Of a stretch of DNA of 64,000 nt, positions 17,229 through 24,458 are shown in pieces. Both the position numbers and the translations under genes were made by a program. Under the pieces are notes generated by a model. That model was given only the letters and a program-made list of their open reading frames with translations. It had not been told where the DNA came from and made no database searches. The DNA is from Candidatus Rifleibacterium amylolyticum. GTDB taxonomy: Bacteria > Muiribacteriota > Ozemobacteria > Ozemobacterales > Ozemobacteraceae. Each line of letters opens with the position of its first letter. Position 1 is the first letter of the stretch. The stretch is from contig JAACJG010000008.1 in the NCBI GenBank assembly GCA_009917695.1, positions 186,001 through 250,000 on the forward strand. Reading direction: 5' to 3'.

Positions 17229-18667
17229 TGAATAAGAACGACCAACTGCGCGGGCTGGCTGGTGAATTCCTCGCCAGATTCTCACCCGACATGCTTAAAC
17301 AGGTCGATTATCTGTTCGAGCACCTCAAGTCAGACACAGCCAGCAAACTCGAAGTCAATTTCGGCCTCGCCATGCCGCCGGAAATGAGACAAAGGGTGCT
17401 TTACAGCATTGGCATAGAAGACGCCGCCGCCCCGCCGGTTGCCGATCGTTACGTCCCCTATCTGCTCATTCTCAAAAAACTGCTCGATCAGGTTGGCGAC
17501 AACCTCCAGGAAATACGCCAGGAAGAAATTGCCGGCCTGATCTGGCAGGAAGGCCGTCGCATGCGGCTTTTCGAATATGAGATACAACAGCTTATCGACA
17601 TATTTCCTGCCTGGCTGGCCGGAATTTCGCGCAAATACGTCGTCGAAATTTCTCCGGCTAGTATCTGCAAGGTAGATTCCGGTGCAAGTGAAAGCGACGA
17701 TGGCAGCGAAATCGCTTTCAACGGTATAGTTGGCCGGTCTGAAACCATGCGCTCGATGTTTGCCTGCCTAAAAAAAATCAGCGCCAGCAATCTGTCGATC
17801 CTTATTCAGGGCGAAAGCGGCACCGGCAAAGAGCTGGTCGCACATGCGATACATTCATTATCCGACCGCTCCTCACACAGCTTTATTCCGGTTAACTGCG
17901 GCGCCCTGCCAGACACCATTATCGAAAGCGAATTGTTCGGCTATGAAAAGGGCGCCTTCACCGGCGCCGAAAGTCAGAAAAAAGGCTATTTCGAAATCGC
18001 CGACCAGGGAACTATTTTTCTCGATGAAATCACTGAAACATCACTGCCAACGCAGGTTAAACTGCTGCGTGTGTTGCAGGAAAAGCAGTTTTACAGGGTC
18101 GGCGGCACGAAACCAGTGTCGGCCAACTGCCGCATCATAGCAGCCACCAACCGCGACATTCTCGAGATGGCCAAAGACGGAAGCTTTCGTCACGACCTCT
18201 ATTACCGCGTCAACGAAATGACTATCGCCCTGCCCCCGCTGCGCGAGCGCAAAGATGACCTGCCGCTTCTGGTGAAACATTTCCTGAAAAAATTTGCCGA
18301 ACAGAACAAGTGTGAGATACCAGAAGTAGCAAAGGAATCATGGCAGCTGATCAAAAATTACAGCTGGCCGGGCAACATCCGCGAACTTGAAAACGCCTTA
18401 AAACGCGCGGTAGTTCTCGCGGACGCGCAGATACTGCCAGAACATTTCCCACCGGTCATGCTTGACCAGGCCGGAAGGCATACCGCACTACAGGCAGCCG
18501 CCGGCAACGGAACCTACGAGACGCTTATGGAATCGGCCGAACGAGAGATCCTGATCGAGCAGCTTAAAAAGCACAACAACAATGTGTCGAAAACTGCCGA
18601 CGCGCTCGCGATTTCACGCCGAACCCTGCAACGCCGCCTAAAACACCTGGGTATCGAAAAAAACTAA
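17228..18667 (+). CDS. Sigma-54-dependent transcriptional activator
   Basis: 479 aa. The AAA+ domain has Walker A GESGTGKE (195-202), the sigma-54 contact loop GAFTGA (242-247) in ESELFGYEKGAFTGAES, and a C-terminal Fis-type helix-turn-helix (NNNVSKTADALAISRRTLQRRLKHLG). The N-terminal 170 residues are not a receiver, PAS or GAF domain I can name; they are helical (MLKQVDYLFEHLKSD, LLILKKLLDQVGDNLQEIRQ), so the input signal is unknown and may come by protein contact with products of the two upstream overlapping genes. A candidate target is the sigma-54-like element repeated upstream of the TadG-like and TadE genes in this window. Confidence 0.95.
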   Translation: MNKNDQLRGLAGEFLARFSPDMLKQVDYLFEHLKSDTASKLEVNFGLAMPPEMRQRVLYSIGIEDAAAPPVADRYVPYLLILKKLLDQVGDNLQEIRQEEIAGLIWQEGRRMRLFEYEIQQLIDIFPAWLAGISRKYVVEISPASICKVDSGASESDDGSEIAFNGIVGRSETMRSMFACLKKISASNLSILIQGESGTGKELVAHAIHSLSDRSSHSFIPVNCGALPDTIIESELFGYEKGAFTGAESQKKGYFEIADQGTIFLDEITETSLPTQVKLLRVLQEKQFYRVGGTKPVSANCRIIAATNRDILEMAKDGSFRHDLYYRVNEMTIALPPLRERKDDLPLLVKHFLKKFAEQNKCEIPEVAKESWQLIKNYSWPGNIRELENALKRAVVLADAQILPEHFPPVMLDQAGRHTALQAAAGNGTYETLMESAEREILIEQLKKHNNNVSKTADALAISRRTLQRRLKHLGIEKN

Positions 18668-19479
18668 AACTTTGCTTCGACCAAAGTTGAGCAGCCGTAT
18701 ACCAGGTTCAAAACTTCTTTCATGTTGCGACAGGTAAATTCGAAACTTGTGCTGTCGACTCGCTTACAGCCTGGGATCCATTCAAGACGCGAAGACAGAC
18801 ACACATCCAGAACCTTTACGCCAAGCTGAATAGCGCCAGAAATCTGCGCTGGTTCAATACTGTCGACAAGCTTCATGGCGCGCTTCATTTCGTCGCGCAA
18901 CAGCTCGCATACGCGGTCTGGGTGCATGCAAAGAGCGCCTTCCGTGCCGATTGAATACTTGGTAATGACTCCGGGAGTCGATGGCAGACTGGTGCCGGCC
19001 TGTTCAAGAGCTTTTGAATCTCCGCTGATGAGTATTACCGGAACCTTTTTCTCACCGGCGACCAGAGAAAGAATGTCGAATTCGCCGACCGGCTGTCCGA
19101 AAATTTCGAACATGAGCTTGCTCGAATAGGTATGCGGAATGACGCTGCCGTTACTGCCGGTTTTGGCATGAATACCCAATAGAACCAGGCCAGCGAAAGT
19201 TTCGTCCAGCAGATCATAGCCTGAAGTTGGCCTGAATCCACCCTTGATAACCATGACTTCACGTGGTAACGTGTCGGCCATCAGATTAAGGCCATTGCCG
19301 TGAAAATCGTTAACGTATATTTCTTCAGCACCAGCACTTATGGCTGCTTCACACACAGCCTTGATCTCGCGGGTGTATTGTACGCGGGCGGCCTCATACA
19401 GCCATGACTCGCCACCAGTCTGCGATGGGCTGACTACTCCACCGACGCCTTCCATATCTGCTATGACATAAATTTTCAT
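18664..19479 (-). CDS. M55-family (DppA-like) D-aminopeptidase
   Basis: 271 aa from ATG 19479; an AGG element lies upstream, and the mature family start (MKIYVIADMEGVGG) begins there. Motifs include ADMEGVGGVV for metal binding, VNDFHGNGLNL and GIHAKTGSNG. The Bacillus DppA enzyme is a zinc-dependent D-aminopeptidase releasing D-Ala. Role here is probably peptide or cell-wall-derived amino-acid recycling. The 3' end overlaps the convergent sigma-54 activator stop by 4 bases. Confidence 0.9.
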   Translation of the reverse strand: MKIYVIADMEGVGGVVSPSQTGGESWLYEAARVQYTREIKAVCEAAISAGAEEIYVNDFHGNGLNLMADTLPREVMVIKGGFRPTSGYDLLDETFAGLVLLGIHAKTGSNGSVIPHTYSSKLMFEIFGQPVGEFDILSLVAGEKKVPVILISGDSKALEQAGTSLPSTPGVITKYSIGTEGALCMHPDRVCELLRDEMKRAMKLVDSIEPAQISGAIQLGVKVLDVCLSSRLEWIPGCKRVDSTSFEFTCRNMKEVLNLVYGCSTLVEAKF

Positions 19480-19524
19480 ATTAACCTGCCTGAAAAAATT
19501 CACTGTTTACGTAAAATCAGCAAT

Positions 19525-19533
19525 ATTATACCA
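19525..19533 (-). promoter_or_regulatory. Extended -10 promoter for the DppA-like gene
   Basis: The minus strand reads TGGTATAAT, a perfect extended -10, about 46 bases before the DppA ATG and next to the uvrB start codon. No clear -35 is seen. Confidence 0.5.
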
Positions 19534-19542
19534 TGCTAAAGC

Positions 19543-21624
19543 ATGAAGATGAAAGATAACCAGTATTTTAAGCTGAACAGCCCATTTAAACTGCGCGGTG
19601 ACCAGCCTGAAGCAGTAAAAAAGCTTAGCCGCTGGGTCGAACAGGGCAACGAGCGCATGACGCTGCTTGGTGTTACCGGTTCTGGCAAAACCTTCACCAT
19701 GGCCAGCATCATCGAGCGTGTGCAGAAACCGGTTCTGCTGATTACCCACAACAAGACGCTGGCAGCGCAGCTATATAGCGAATTCAAGGAGTTTTTTCCG
19801 GAAAACGCCGTCGAATATTTTGTCAGCTATTACGATTACTATCAGCCTGAAGCCTATATTCCGTCAACAGACAGTTATATCGAAAAGGACTCGGCGATCA
19901 ACGAACAGATCGACCGGTTCAGACACTCGGCGACAACCTCGTTGTTTTCGCGGCGCGATGTACTTGTCGTCGCTTCGGTGAGCTGCATCTTCGGCCTCGG
20001 CTCACCGGCTGATTATGCCGACCTGCGGGTGTCACTCAAGGTGAACCAGGAAATGCCGCGACAGAAGCTGGTTAAAGACCTCATCGACATTCAATATTCA
20101 CGTAACGACATGGACTTTCACCGCTCGCGCTTTCGTGCGCGTGGCGAAACCATCGATATTTTTCCAGCTTCGAGCGAACTGGCGCTGCGGGTGAAGTTCT
20201 TCGGCGATGAAATCGACAAGATCGAGCAGTTCGACCCGCTCACCGGAGAAGTCACCCAGAAACTCGAAGCCGTCGAGATTTTCCCGGCCCAGCATTTTGT
20301 CACTACCAGTGAAAAAATGGAAAAAGCTCTGGCGGCTATCGAAGCCGAGATGAAAGAACGCGTCAAATACTTCGAAGAGAATCATAAAATGATCGAGGCT
20401 CAGCGCATTTATGAACGCTGTCGCTACGACATGGAAATGCTTCGCGAAACCGGCTTCTGCAAGGGCATTGAAAACTATTCTCGGCTTTTTACCGGTCGCC
20501 AGCCTGGCGAGCCACCTGATACTCTTGTCGATTATGTCCCGAAAGACTGCCTGATAATACTCGACGAATCGCACATGACGGTGCCACAATTGCGTGGCAT
20601 GGCGCATGGTGACCGCAGCCGCAAGCAAACGCTTGTTGACTACGGCTTTCGTCTGCCTTCAGCGCTGGACAACCGCTGCCTGACCTTCGAAGAGTTTCTC
20701 GCACGCAAACGCCCCCTGCTCTTCGTTTCAGCCACGCCGGGACCCTACGAGCTGGAAACCTCACAGGACCGCGTTGCCGAGCAGCTGATCAGGCCGACTG
20801 GTCTGCTTGACCCCAGAATTACGGTACGAAAAACTGCCGGTCAGATCGACTATCTGATCGACCAGATCAATCTGCGTATCGAACGCAACGAGCGCGTGCT
20901 GGTGACAACTCTCACCAAAAAAATGGCACAGGAGTTGTCAGGTTATCTCTCTGATCTCAACATACCATCGAGTTATCTCCATGATGAGATTGATACTCTT
21001 GAACGCATAGAAATTCTCAGAGACCTGCGCGCCGGCGACATCAAGGTTCTTGTCGGCATAAATCTGCTACGCGAGGGTCTGGATCTGCCTGAGGTTTCAC
21101 TGGTAGCCATTCTCGACGCCGACAAAGAAGGTTTTCTGCGTTCAGCCTGGTCACTCATGCAGATCTGCGGCCGCGCTGCCCGCAACGCCAATGGTGAGGT
21201 AATTCTGTTTGGCGACCGTGTCAGCCCCGCGATGAAATACTGTATCGACGAGACCGCCCGCCGCCGTGCAATTCAGGAAAAATACAACACCGACAATGGC
21301 ATAGTCCCACAGACGATTGTCAAGCAGTTGCCAGCGCTGTTTCTGCCGGGCGACGCCAGAGAAGTTCGCGAGCACAAGGATATCGACGAAGCAAAGCTTA
21401 CCGAGCTTCTCAATGCGCTGAAAAACGAAATGAATGCTGCCGCCGGTCGTATGGAATTCGAAAAAGCAGCGATGATACGAGACGAGATCATCGCCCTGCA
21501 GGAAGAGCACCTCGAACTTGGCGTTCTCAGCCAGCTCGGCCAGGCACTAAAAACCGGCAAAGAAAAAGGTGCCGCCCGCCGCCGTAGTGGCAGGTCGAAC
21601 CGCCGACCCACCCCTGCCTCCTGA
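19543..21624 (+). CDS. uvrB: UvrABC system protein B
   Basis: 693 aa. Damage-verifying helicase-like subunit of nucleotide excision repair. Walker A GVTGSGKT (43-50), the damage-binding hairpin [22 protein letters not shown] region, DESH box, helicase motif near [14 protein letters not shown] and a C-terminal UVR domain ([19 protein letters not shown]) that contacts UvrC. No Shine-Dalgarno precedes the ATG. The last 30 residues ([15 protein letters not shown]) are basic and atypical; they are encoded by a half copy of a palindromic repeat found intact 350 bases downstream, suggesting that repeat insertion remodelled the C-terminus. Confidence 0.97.
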   Translation: MKMKDNQYFKLNSPFKLRGDQPEAVKKLSRWVEQGNERMTLLGVTGSGKTFTMASIIERVQKPVLLITHNKTLAAQLYSEFKEFFPENAVEYFVSYYDYYQPEAYIPSTDSYIEKDSAINEQIDRFRHSATTSLFSRRDVLVVASVSCIFGLGSPADYADLRVSLKVNQEMPRQKLVKDLIDIQYSRNDMDFHRSRFRARGETIDIFPASSELALRVKFFGDEIDKIEQFDPLTGEVTQKLEAVEIFPAQHFVTTSEKMEKALAAIEAEMKERVKYFEENHKMIEAQRIYERCRYDMEMLRETGFCKGIENYSRLFTGRQPGEPPDTLVDYVPKDCLIILDESHMTVPQLRGMAHGDRSRKQTLVDYGFRLPSALDNRCLTFEEFLARKRPLLFVSATPGPYELETSQDRVAEQLIRPTGLLDPRITVRKTAGQIDYLIDQINLRIERNERVLVTTLTKKMAQELSGYLSDLNIPSSYLHDEIDTLERIEILRDLRAGDIKVLVGINLLREGLDLPEVSLVAILDADKEGFLRSAWSLMQICGRAARNANGEVILFGDRVSPAMKYCIDETARRRAIQEKYNTDNGIVPQTIVKQLPALFLPGDAREVREHKDIDEAKLTELLNALKNEMNAAAGRMEFEKAAMIRDEIIALQEEHLELGVLSQLGQALKTGKEKGAARRRSGRSNRRPTPAS
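21584..21597. repeat. Half copy of palindromic repeat inside uvrB 3' end
   Basis: GTAGTGGCAGGTCG is identical to the left arm of the perfect palindrome at 21944-21971, and the flanking GCCGCC also resembles that copy's left flank. It encodes part of the atypical UvrB tail. Confidence 0.7.
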
Positions 21625-21686
21625 TTCTGTAAAAATTTTTTGCGTTTGGGCTTGCTAAGTGCCCATGAATTTGTTATTTTGTGAGT

Positions 21687-21931
21687 ATAAGCTATTTGAC
21701 AAATTTTCCCTGCGTTGTGCGTGATGGTGCAGGTCAAATTGAGCCGACACCTGTATCTGAAAGGGAATCTGTCTCTGTTTATCTCTGAGAAACACTTACG
21801 AGCGGATTACACGCCGCTACGAAGTCCTCGATGATTAAACAGGCGGACAACCGTGCTGTTTCAGTGGGTTCAATTTCTCCTTTACACGGCAATTGCGGGG
21901 TTCAAAAAACCGCCCTCACGGGCGGTTTTTT
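21687..21931 (+). ncRNA. ssrS: Structured RNA with 6S-like architecture
   Basis: A long rod can be folded by hand. The closing helix joins CCCTGC (21708-21713) to GCGGGG (21895-21900), CGTG (21720-21723) to CACG (21885-21888), AGG to CCT and AAATTGAGCC (21736-21745) to GGGTTCAATTT (21866-21876). CTGAAA (21757-21762) pairs with TTTCAG (21859-21864). A central bubble follows (12 bases 5', 16 bases 3'), with a CGG-ACAA-CCG mini-hairpin on the 3' side. CTGTTTA (21775-21781) then pairs with TAAACAG (21836-21842), and an apical AGCGG/CCGCT stem closes it. This order of stem, bubble with 3' hairpin and terminal stem is that of 6S RNA, which mimics an open promoter and binds RNA polymerase. A TTGCTA-N17-TATTTT promoter (21652-21680) precedes and a terminator ends it. 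The gene symbol is tentative. Confidence 0.5.
21904..21931 (+). terminator. Rho-independent terminator of the 6S-like RNA
   Basis: AAAAAACCGCCC pairs with GGGCGGTTTTTT around a 4-base loop; the flanking runs would work on either strand. Confidence 0.85.
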
Positions 21932-21943
21932 ATTTGCGTCGTC

Positions 21944-21971
21944 GTAGTGGCAGGTCGCGACCTGCCACTAC
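21944..21971. repeat. Perfect 28-bp palindrome
   Basis: The left arm GTAGTGGCAGGTCG and its exact reverse complement abut with no spacer. A half copy lies in the uvrB 3' end. It resembles REP-like dispersed palindromes; it sits just upstream of the BMC operon promoter. Confidence 0.75.
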
Positions 21972-21996
21972 TTTTGTTTTAAAAACATTCTTTCTG

Positions 21997-22025
21997 TTGA
22001 TTTTGGCTGAAAGTGCGTTTATTAT
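21997..22025 (+). promoter_or_regulatory. Sigma-70 promoter of the BMC operon, placing the start at the ATG
   Basis: TTGATT (21997-22002), a 17-base spacer and TATTAT (22020-22025). The expected transcription start, 6-7 bases on, coincides with ATG 22032, so the first cistron would be translated from a leaderless mRNA. No Shine-Dalgarno is present. Confidence 0.6.
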
Positions 22026-22031
22026 GGGCGC

Positions 22032-23102
22032 ATGAGCAGAAACCAGATTCTTGTCATTACCGATGATCGCAAAGCCCTGCAAGAGAGGCTGACATCAGCA
22101 GCACTCGAAAAATGCCGGCTCACCGGTCTCGAATCTCTTCGCTACCTAGGCTTTGCCAATCTCAGCGCTGTCATCATCGATGCAAAGAGCATAGACAGGA
22201 CACTGCGCAAAGTAAGCCTCGGCATTCGCGATGACGATGCCTCTGATGCGCTCTGGCAACTCCTCGCACAACCAAAAGGCGCACGCGTCTTCTTTCTCGT
22301 CGATAAAATGACGAGACCGGGCAGCGACATGCTCGCCCTCGGCATCGACTACCTGCTCTACGAAAATCTTGAGCAGCTGGTCACAGATGTTAACAGCAGC
22401 TCTCCCAGCCATGGATTTGCTGAAGATAACAGCAACCCGGGCAGACTGCTTACCGCTGACGACATACGTCACCTTCATAAGCAGAATATAAGAAAAATTC
22501 CGGCCGGCAGCCGTCTTACGGCGTGGGCAGCTGAAGTCGCGGAATCACTGAACTTCAGCGAGGCAGCCACCTTTTTGCAGCTTATCTGGCCGGTTGCAAC
22601 AACTTCCGCAACTGCCCTGAAAAAGACACACGAAGAGCTTTTCGACCTCAACGCAAAATACCCCGATCTGTTGTTCATGGTAAATCCAGCCTATCTGCCG
22701 GTATTTAACGATCTATATCCTTCACTCAAGGGCAAAACCGTTTCTCCGGTCATTCACTGGGCCAGCCATGGCGCCTATACCGGCGAAACCTCGGCCGCCA
22801 TGCTTGCCGACCTTCGTTGTGCCGGCGCTGTCGTACCAGCCTGCATGCCATATACCGAGCCAAAACACATCGCAAACCTGCTTAGTCAGGCAAAAGAACA
22901 TGGGCTGACTCTTTTTTCGACTTTTACACTTGCGTCTTCGGGCGTCTGTGATATAATTGCCCCTGAAAGTTCACAACGGGCAACACTGACTCCACTGTAC
23001 AGCGCTGACATGATTGGTGCAGGCGAACTGCCAGAAGGCCCGGCAGCAATACTATTGAATAAAGAACTGTTAAAACGAATCCCTTCAAGGAAAGGATACT
23101 GA
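22032..23102 (+). CDS. BMC-associated protein with degenerate triosephosphate-isomerase-like domain
   Basis: 356 aa, first gene of the microcompartment operon. Three parts are visible. Residues 1-120 alternate strands and helices like a Rossmann or receiver fold (ILVITDD, AVIIDAKS, RVFFLVDK). Residues 139-175 (LLTADDIRHLHKQNIRKIPA, then SRLTAWAAEVAE) resemble the short segment opening EutQ and EutT. Residues about 183-335 follow triosephosphate isomerase: IWP where TIM has NWK, then GAYTGETSAAMLADL (247-261), a near-exact TIM signature, then PACMPY where TIM has the catalytic GHSERR, and YSADMIGAG where TIM has YEPVWAIGTG. All three TIM catalytic residues thus look lost, so isomerase activity is unlikely. 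It could be a ligand-binding, scaffold or re-purposed enzyme of the compartment. The family comparison is from memory. Confidence 0.7.
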   Translation: MSRNQILVITDDRKALQERLTSAALEKCRLTGLESLRYLGFANLSAVIIDAKSIDRTLRKVSLGIRDDDASDALWQLLAQPKGARVFFLVDKMTRPGSDMLALGIDYLLYENLEQLVTDVNSSSPSHGFAEDNSNPGRLLTADDIRHLHKQNIRKIPAGSRLTAWAAEVAESLNFSEAATFLQLIWPVATTSATALKKTHEELFDLNAKYPDLLFMVNPAYLPVFNDLYPSLKGKTVSPVIHWASHGAYTGETSAAMLADLRCAGAVVPACMPYTEPKHIANLLSQAKEHGLTLFSTFTLASSGVCDIIAPESSQRATLTPLYSADMIGAGELPEGPAAILLNKELLKRIPSRKGY

Positions 23103-23108
23103 ACCGGA

Positions 23109-23753
23109 ATGATGGACGAAAAACAGGTAAAAACAATTGTAGCAGAAGTCCTCAAGCACATTGACCTGCACGGCAGAATTAAATCGGGCTCGATTCCCTG
23201 TGGAGTCAGCAACCGCCACCTGCATGTATCGCAGGCCGATCTTGAAACACTTTTTGGCAAAGGTTATGAGCTTAAACAGATGAAACCTCTGTCACAACCA
23301 GGTCAGTATGCCGCAGAAGAAACCGTGCTGCTCGTCGGGCCCAAGGGGTCGATCGAAAAATGCCGCATTCTCGGCCCGGTTCGCCCCGCAACTCAGGTTG
23401 AAGTCTCTACCACCGACTGCTTTAAACTCGGAGTTAAACCGGTTGTAAGAGATTCCGGCAATACCGCCGGCACTCCCGGCCTCGTTCTGGTTGGCCCCGC
23501 CGGCGCAGTAACCATGAAGGAAGGCGTTATCGTCGCTGCCCGCCACATGCACATCAGCGCTGTAGAAGCTGATAAATTCGGTCTTAAAGACATGGACAGG
23601 ATTTCTATCAAGTCTTCCGGTGTCAAATCGGTCATTTTCAACAACGTTCTTGTCCGCGTCAGCGACAAGTTCGCTCTTGATTTCCATCTCGATACGGATG
23701 AAGCCAACGCCGCCGGCATCAAGAACGGCGACATGGTCGAAATAGTAGCATAA
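23109..23753 (+). CDS. pduL: PduL-type phosphotransacylase (BMC-associated)
   Basis: 214 aa. Converts acyl-CoA and phosphate to acyl phosphate and CoA, recycling CoA inside the compartment. Zinc-binding motifs typical of PduL are present in both barrel halves: SNRHLHVS (near residue 38) and ARHMHIS (near 145). Residues 2-18 (MDEKQVKTIVAEVLKHI) form an amphipathic helix ahead of a linker, the usual encapsulation peptide for shell targeting; the aldehyde dehydrogenase carries a very similar one. Starts 6 bases after the preceding stop; ATG 23109 or 23112 are both possible. Confidence 0.93.
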   Translation: MMDEKQVKTIVAEVLKHIDLHGRIKSGSIPCGVSNRHLHVSQADLETLFGKGYELKQMKPLSQPGQYAAEETVLLVGPKGSIEKCRILGPVRPATQVEVSTTDCFKLGVKPVVRDSGNTAGTPGLVLVGPAGAVTMKEGVIVAARHMHISAVEADKFGLKDMDRISIKSSGVKSVIFNNVLVRVSDKFALDFHLDTDEANAAGIKNGDMVEIVA

Positions 23754-23789
23754 TCACTTTATTCTCAAGAAAATTTTCAGGAGGTCGTC

Positions 23790-24083
23790 ATGCAGGAAGC
23801 CCTGGGTATGATTGAAACACGTGGATTAACATCTCTCATCGAAGCCAGCGATGCTATGGTAAAAGCCGCCAACGTTAAACTGGTCGGCTGGGAAAAAATC
23901 GGTTCTGGTTATTGCACCGCTTTTGTAAGAGGCGATGTAGCTGCTGTAAAAGCTGCCACCGACGCCGGCGCCGCTGCTGCCAAGAAGCTTGGTGAGCTGA
24001 TTGCCGTTCACGTAATTCCTCGCCCCCATTCTAACCTTGACGAAATTTACCCGATCCGCGAAGTAACTGGCTCCAAAAAGTAA
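23790..24083 (+). CDS. BMC-H shell protein (PduA/EutM type)
   Basis: 97 aa, a single BMC domain that forms hexamers tiling the shell facets. Typical sequence: [37 protein letters not shown] with lysine-rich edges and VIPRPHSNL near the end. AGGAGG five bases before ATG is the strongest ribosome site of the operon, fitting the high copy number of BMC-H. A stem-loop follows the stop codon. Confidence 0.95.
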   Translation: MQEALGMIETRGLTSLIEASDAMVKAANVKLVGWEKIGSGYCTAFVRGDVAAVKAATDAGAAAAKKLGELIAVHVIPRPHSNLDEIYPIREVTGSKK

Positions 24084-24092
24084 GCATCTATA

Positions 24093-24126
24093 CTGCCGCT
24101 CGATTCACGGATGAAGGCAGCGGCAG
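24093..24126 (+). promoter_or_regulatory. Intercistronic stem-loop between BMC-H and BMC-P genes
   Basis: CTGCCGCT (24093-24100) pairs exactly with AGCGGCAG (24119-24126). No T-run follows, so it is not a complete terminator; it may protect the BMC-H message or reduce read-through. Confidence 0.5.
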
Positions 24127-24141
24127 GAACAGGATTTCACC

Positions 24142-24423
24142 ATGATACTTGGCCGCGTATGTGGTACAGTTGTCTGTACCCGCAAAGATGAAAGCCTTGT
24201 CGGTCTCAAACTGCTTGTAGTCGAGGAATTGACTCTCGCCGGTGCGAAGCCGACCGGAAATCACGTCGTTGCCGCTGACGCGGTTGGAGCCGGCGCCTCA
24301 GAGAAAGTTCTGGTCGTTGCCGGCAGCTCGGCACGTCTGACCGAGCGCACGCTCAAAAAACCGGTTGATGCCGCAGTATGTGCGATAGTCGATCAGGTGG
24401 TCTTCGATTCAGAACGTTCCTGA
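24142..24423 (+). CDS. BMC-P shell vertex protein (EutN/CcmL family)
   Basis: 93 aa. Pentamers of this family cap the vertices of the icosahedral shell. The sequence MILGRVCGTVVCTRKDESLVG, then LKLLVV and GAGASEKVLVVAGSSAR, matches the family closely, including the VGAGxGExVLxxxGSSAR-like core. Only one BMC-P is present, consistent with a minimal shell of one H, one P and one T protein. Confidence 0.93.
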   Translation: MILGRVCGTVVCTRKDESLVGLKLLVVEELTLAGAKPTGNHVVAADAVGAGASEKVLVVAGSSARLTERTLKKPVDAAVCAIVDQVVFDSERS

Positions 24424-24427
24424 GGCG

Positions 24428-24451
24428 TCCGGGCCTTTATTGAACCCGGAG
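24428..24451 (+). promoter_or_regulatory. Stem-loop overlapping the aldehyde dehydrogenase ribosome site
   Basis: TCCGGG (24428-24433) pairs with CCCGGA (24445-24450); the right arm shares its last bases with the GGAG Shine-Dalgarno (24448-24451) of the next gene, so folding could limit translation. Confidence 0.45.
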
Positions 24452-24458
24452 TATTAAG

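Noticed and set aside
20098-20628. A 176-codon minus-strand frame inside uvrB
   Set aside because: Shadow of a highly conserved gene; codon pattern follows the uvrB frame.
21696-21718. TTGACA at 21696 as a -35 box for the structured RNA
   Set aside because: No acceptable -10 occurs 16-18 bases on, and the start would cut off the closing helix.
21687-21931. tmRNA, SRP RNA or RNase P RNA as identity of the structured RNA
   Set aside because: None of their conserved motifs (tRNA-like ends, SRP apical tetraloop region, RNase P core) could be found; length and rod shape fit 6S better.
22032-23102. Calling the first BMC gene a deoxyribose-phosphate aldolase
   Set aside because: The visible similarity is to triosephosphate isomerase, and no Schiff-base lysine motif of DERA could be placed.
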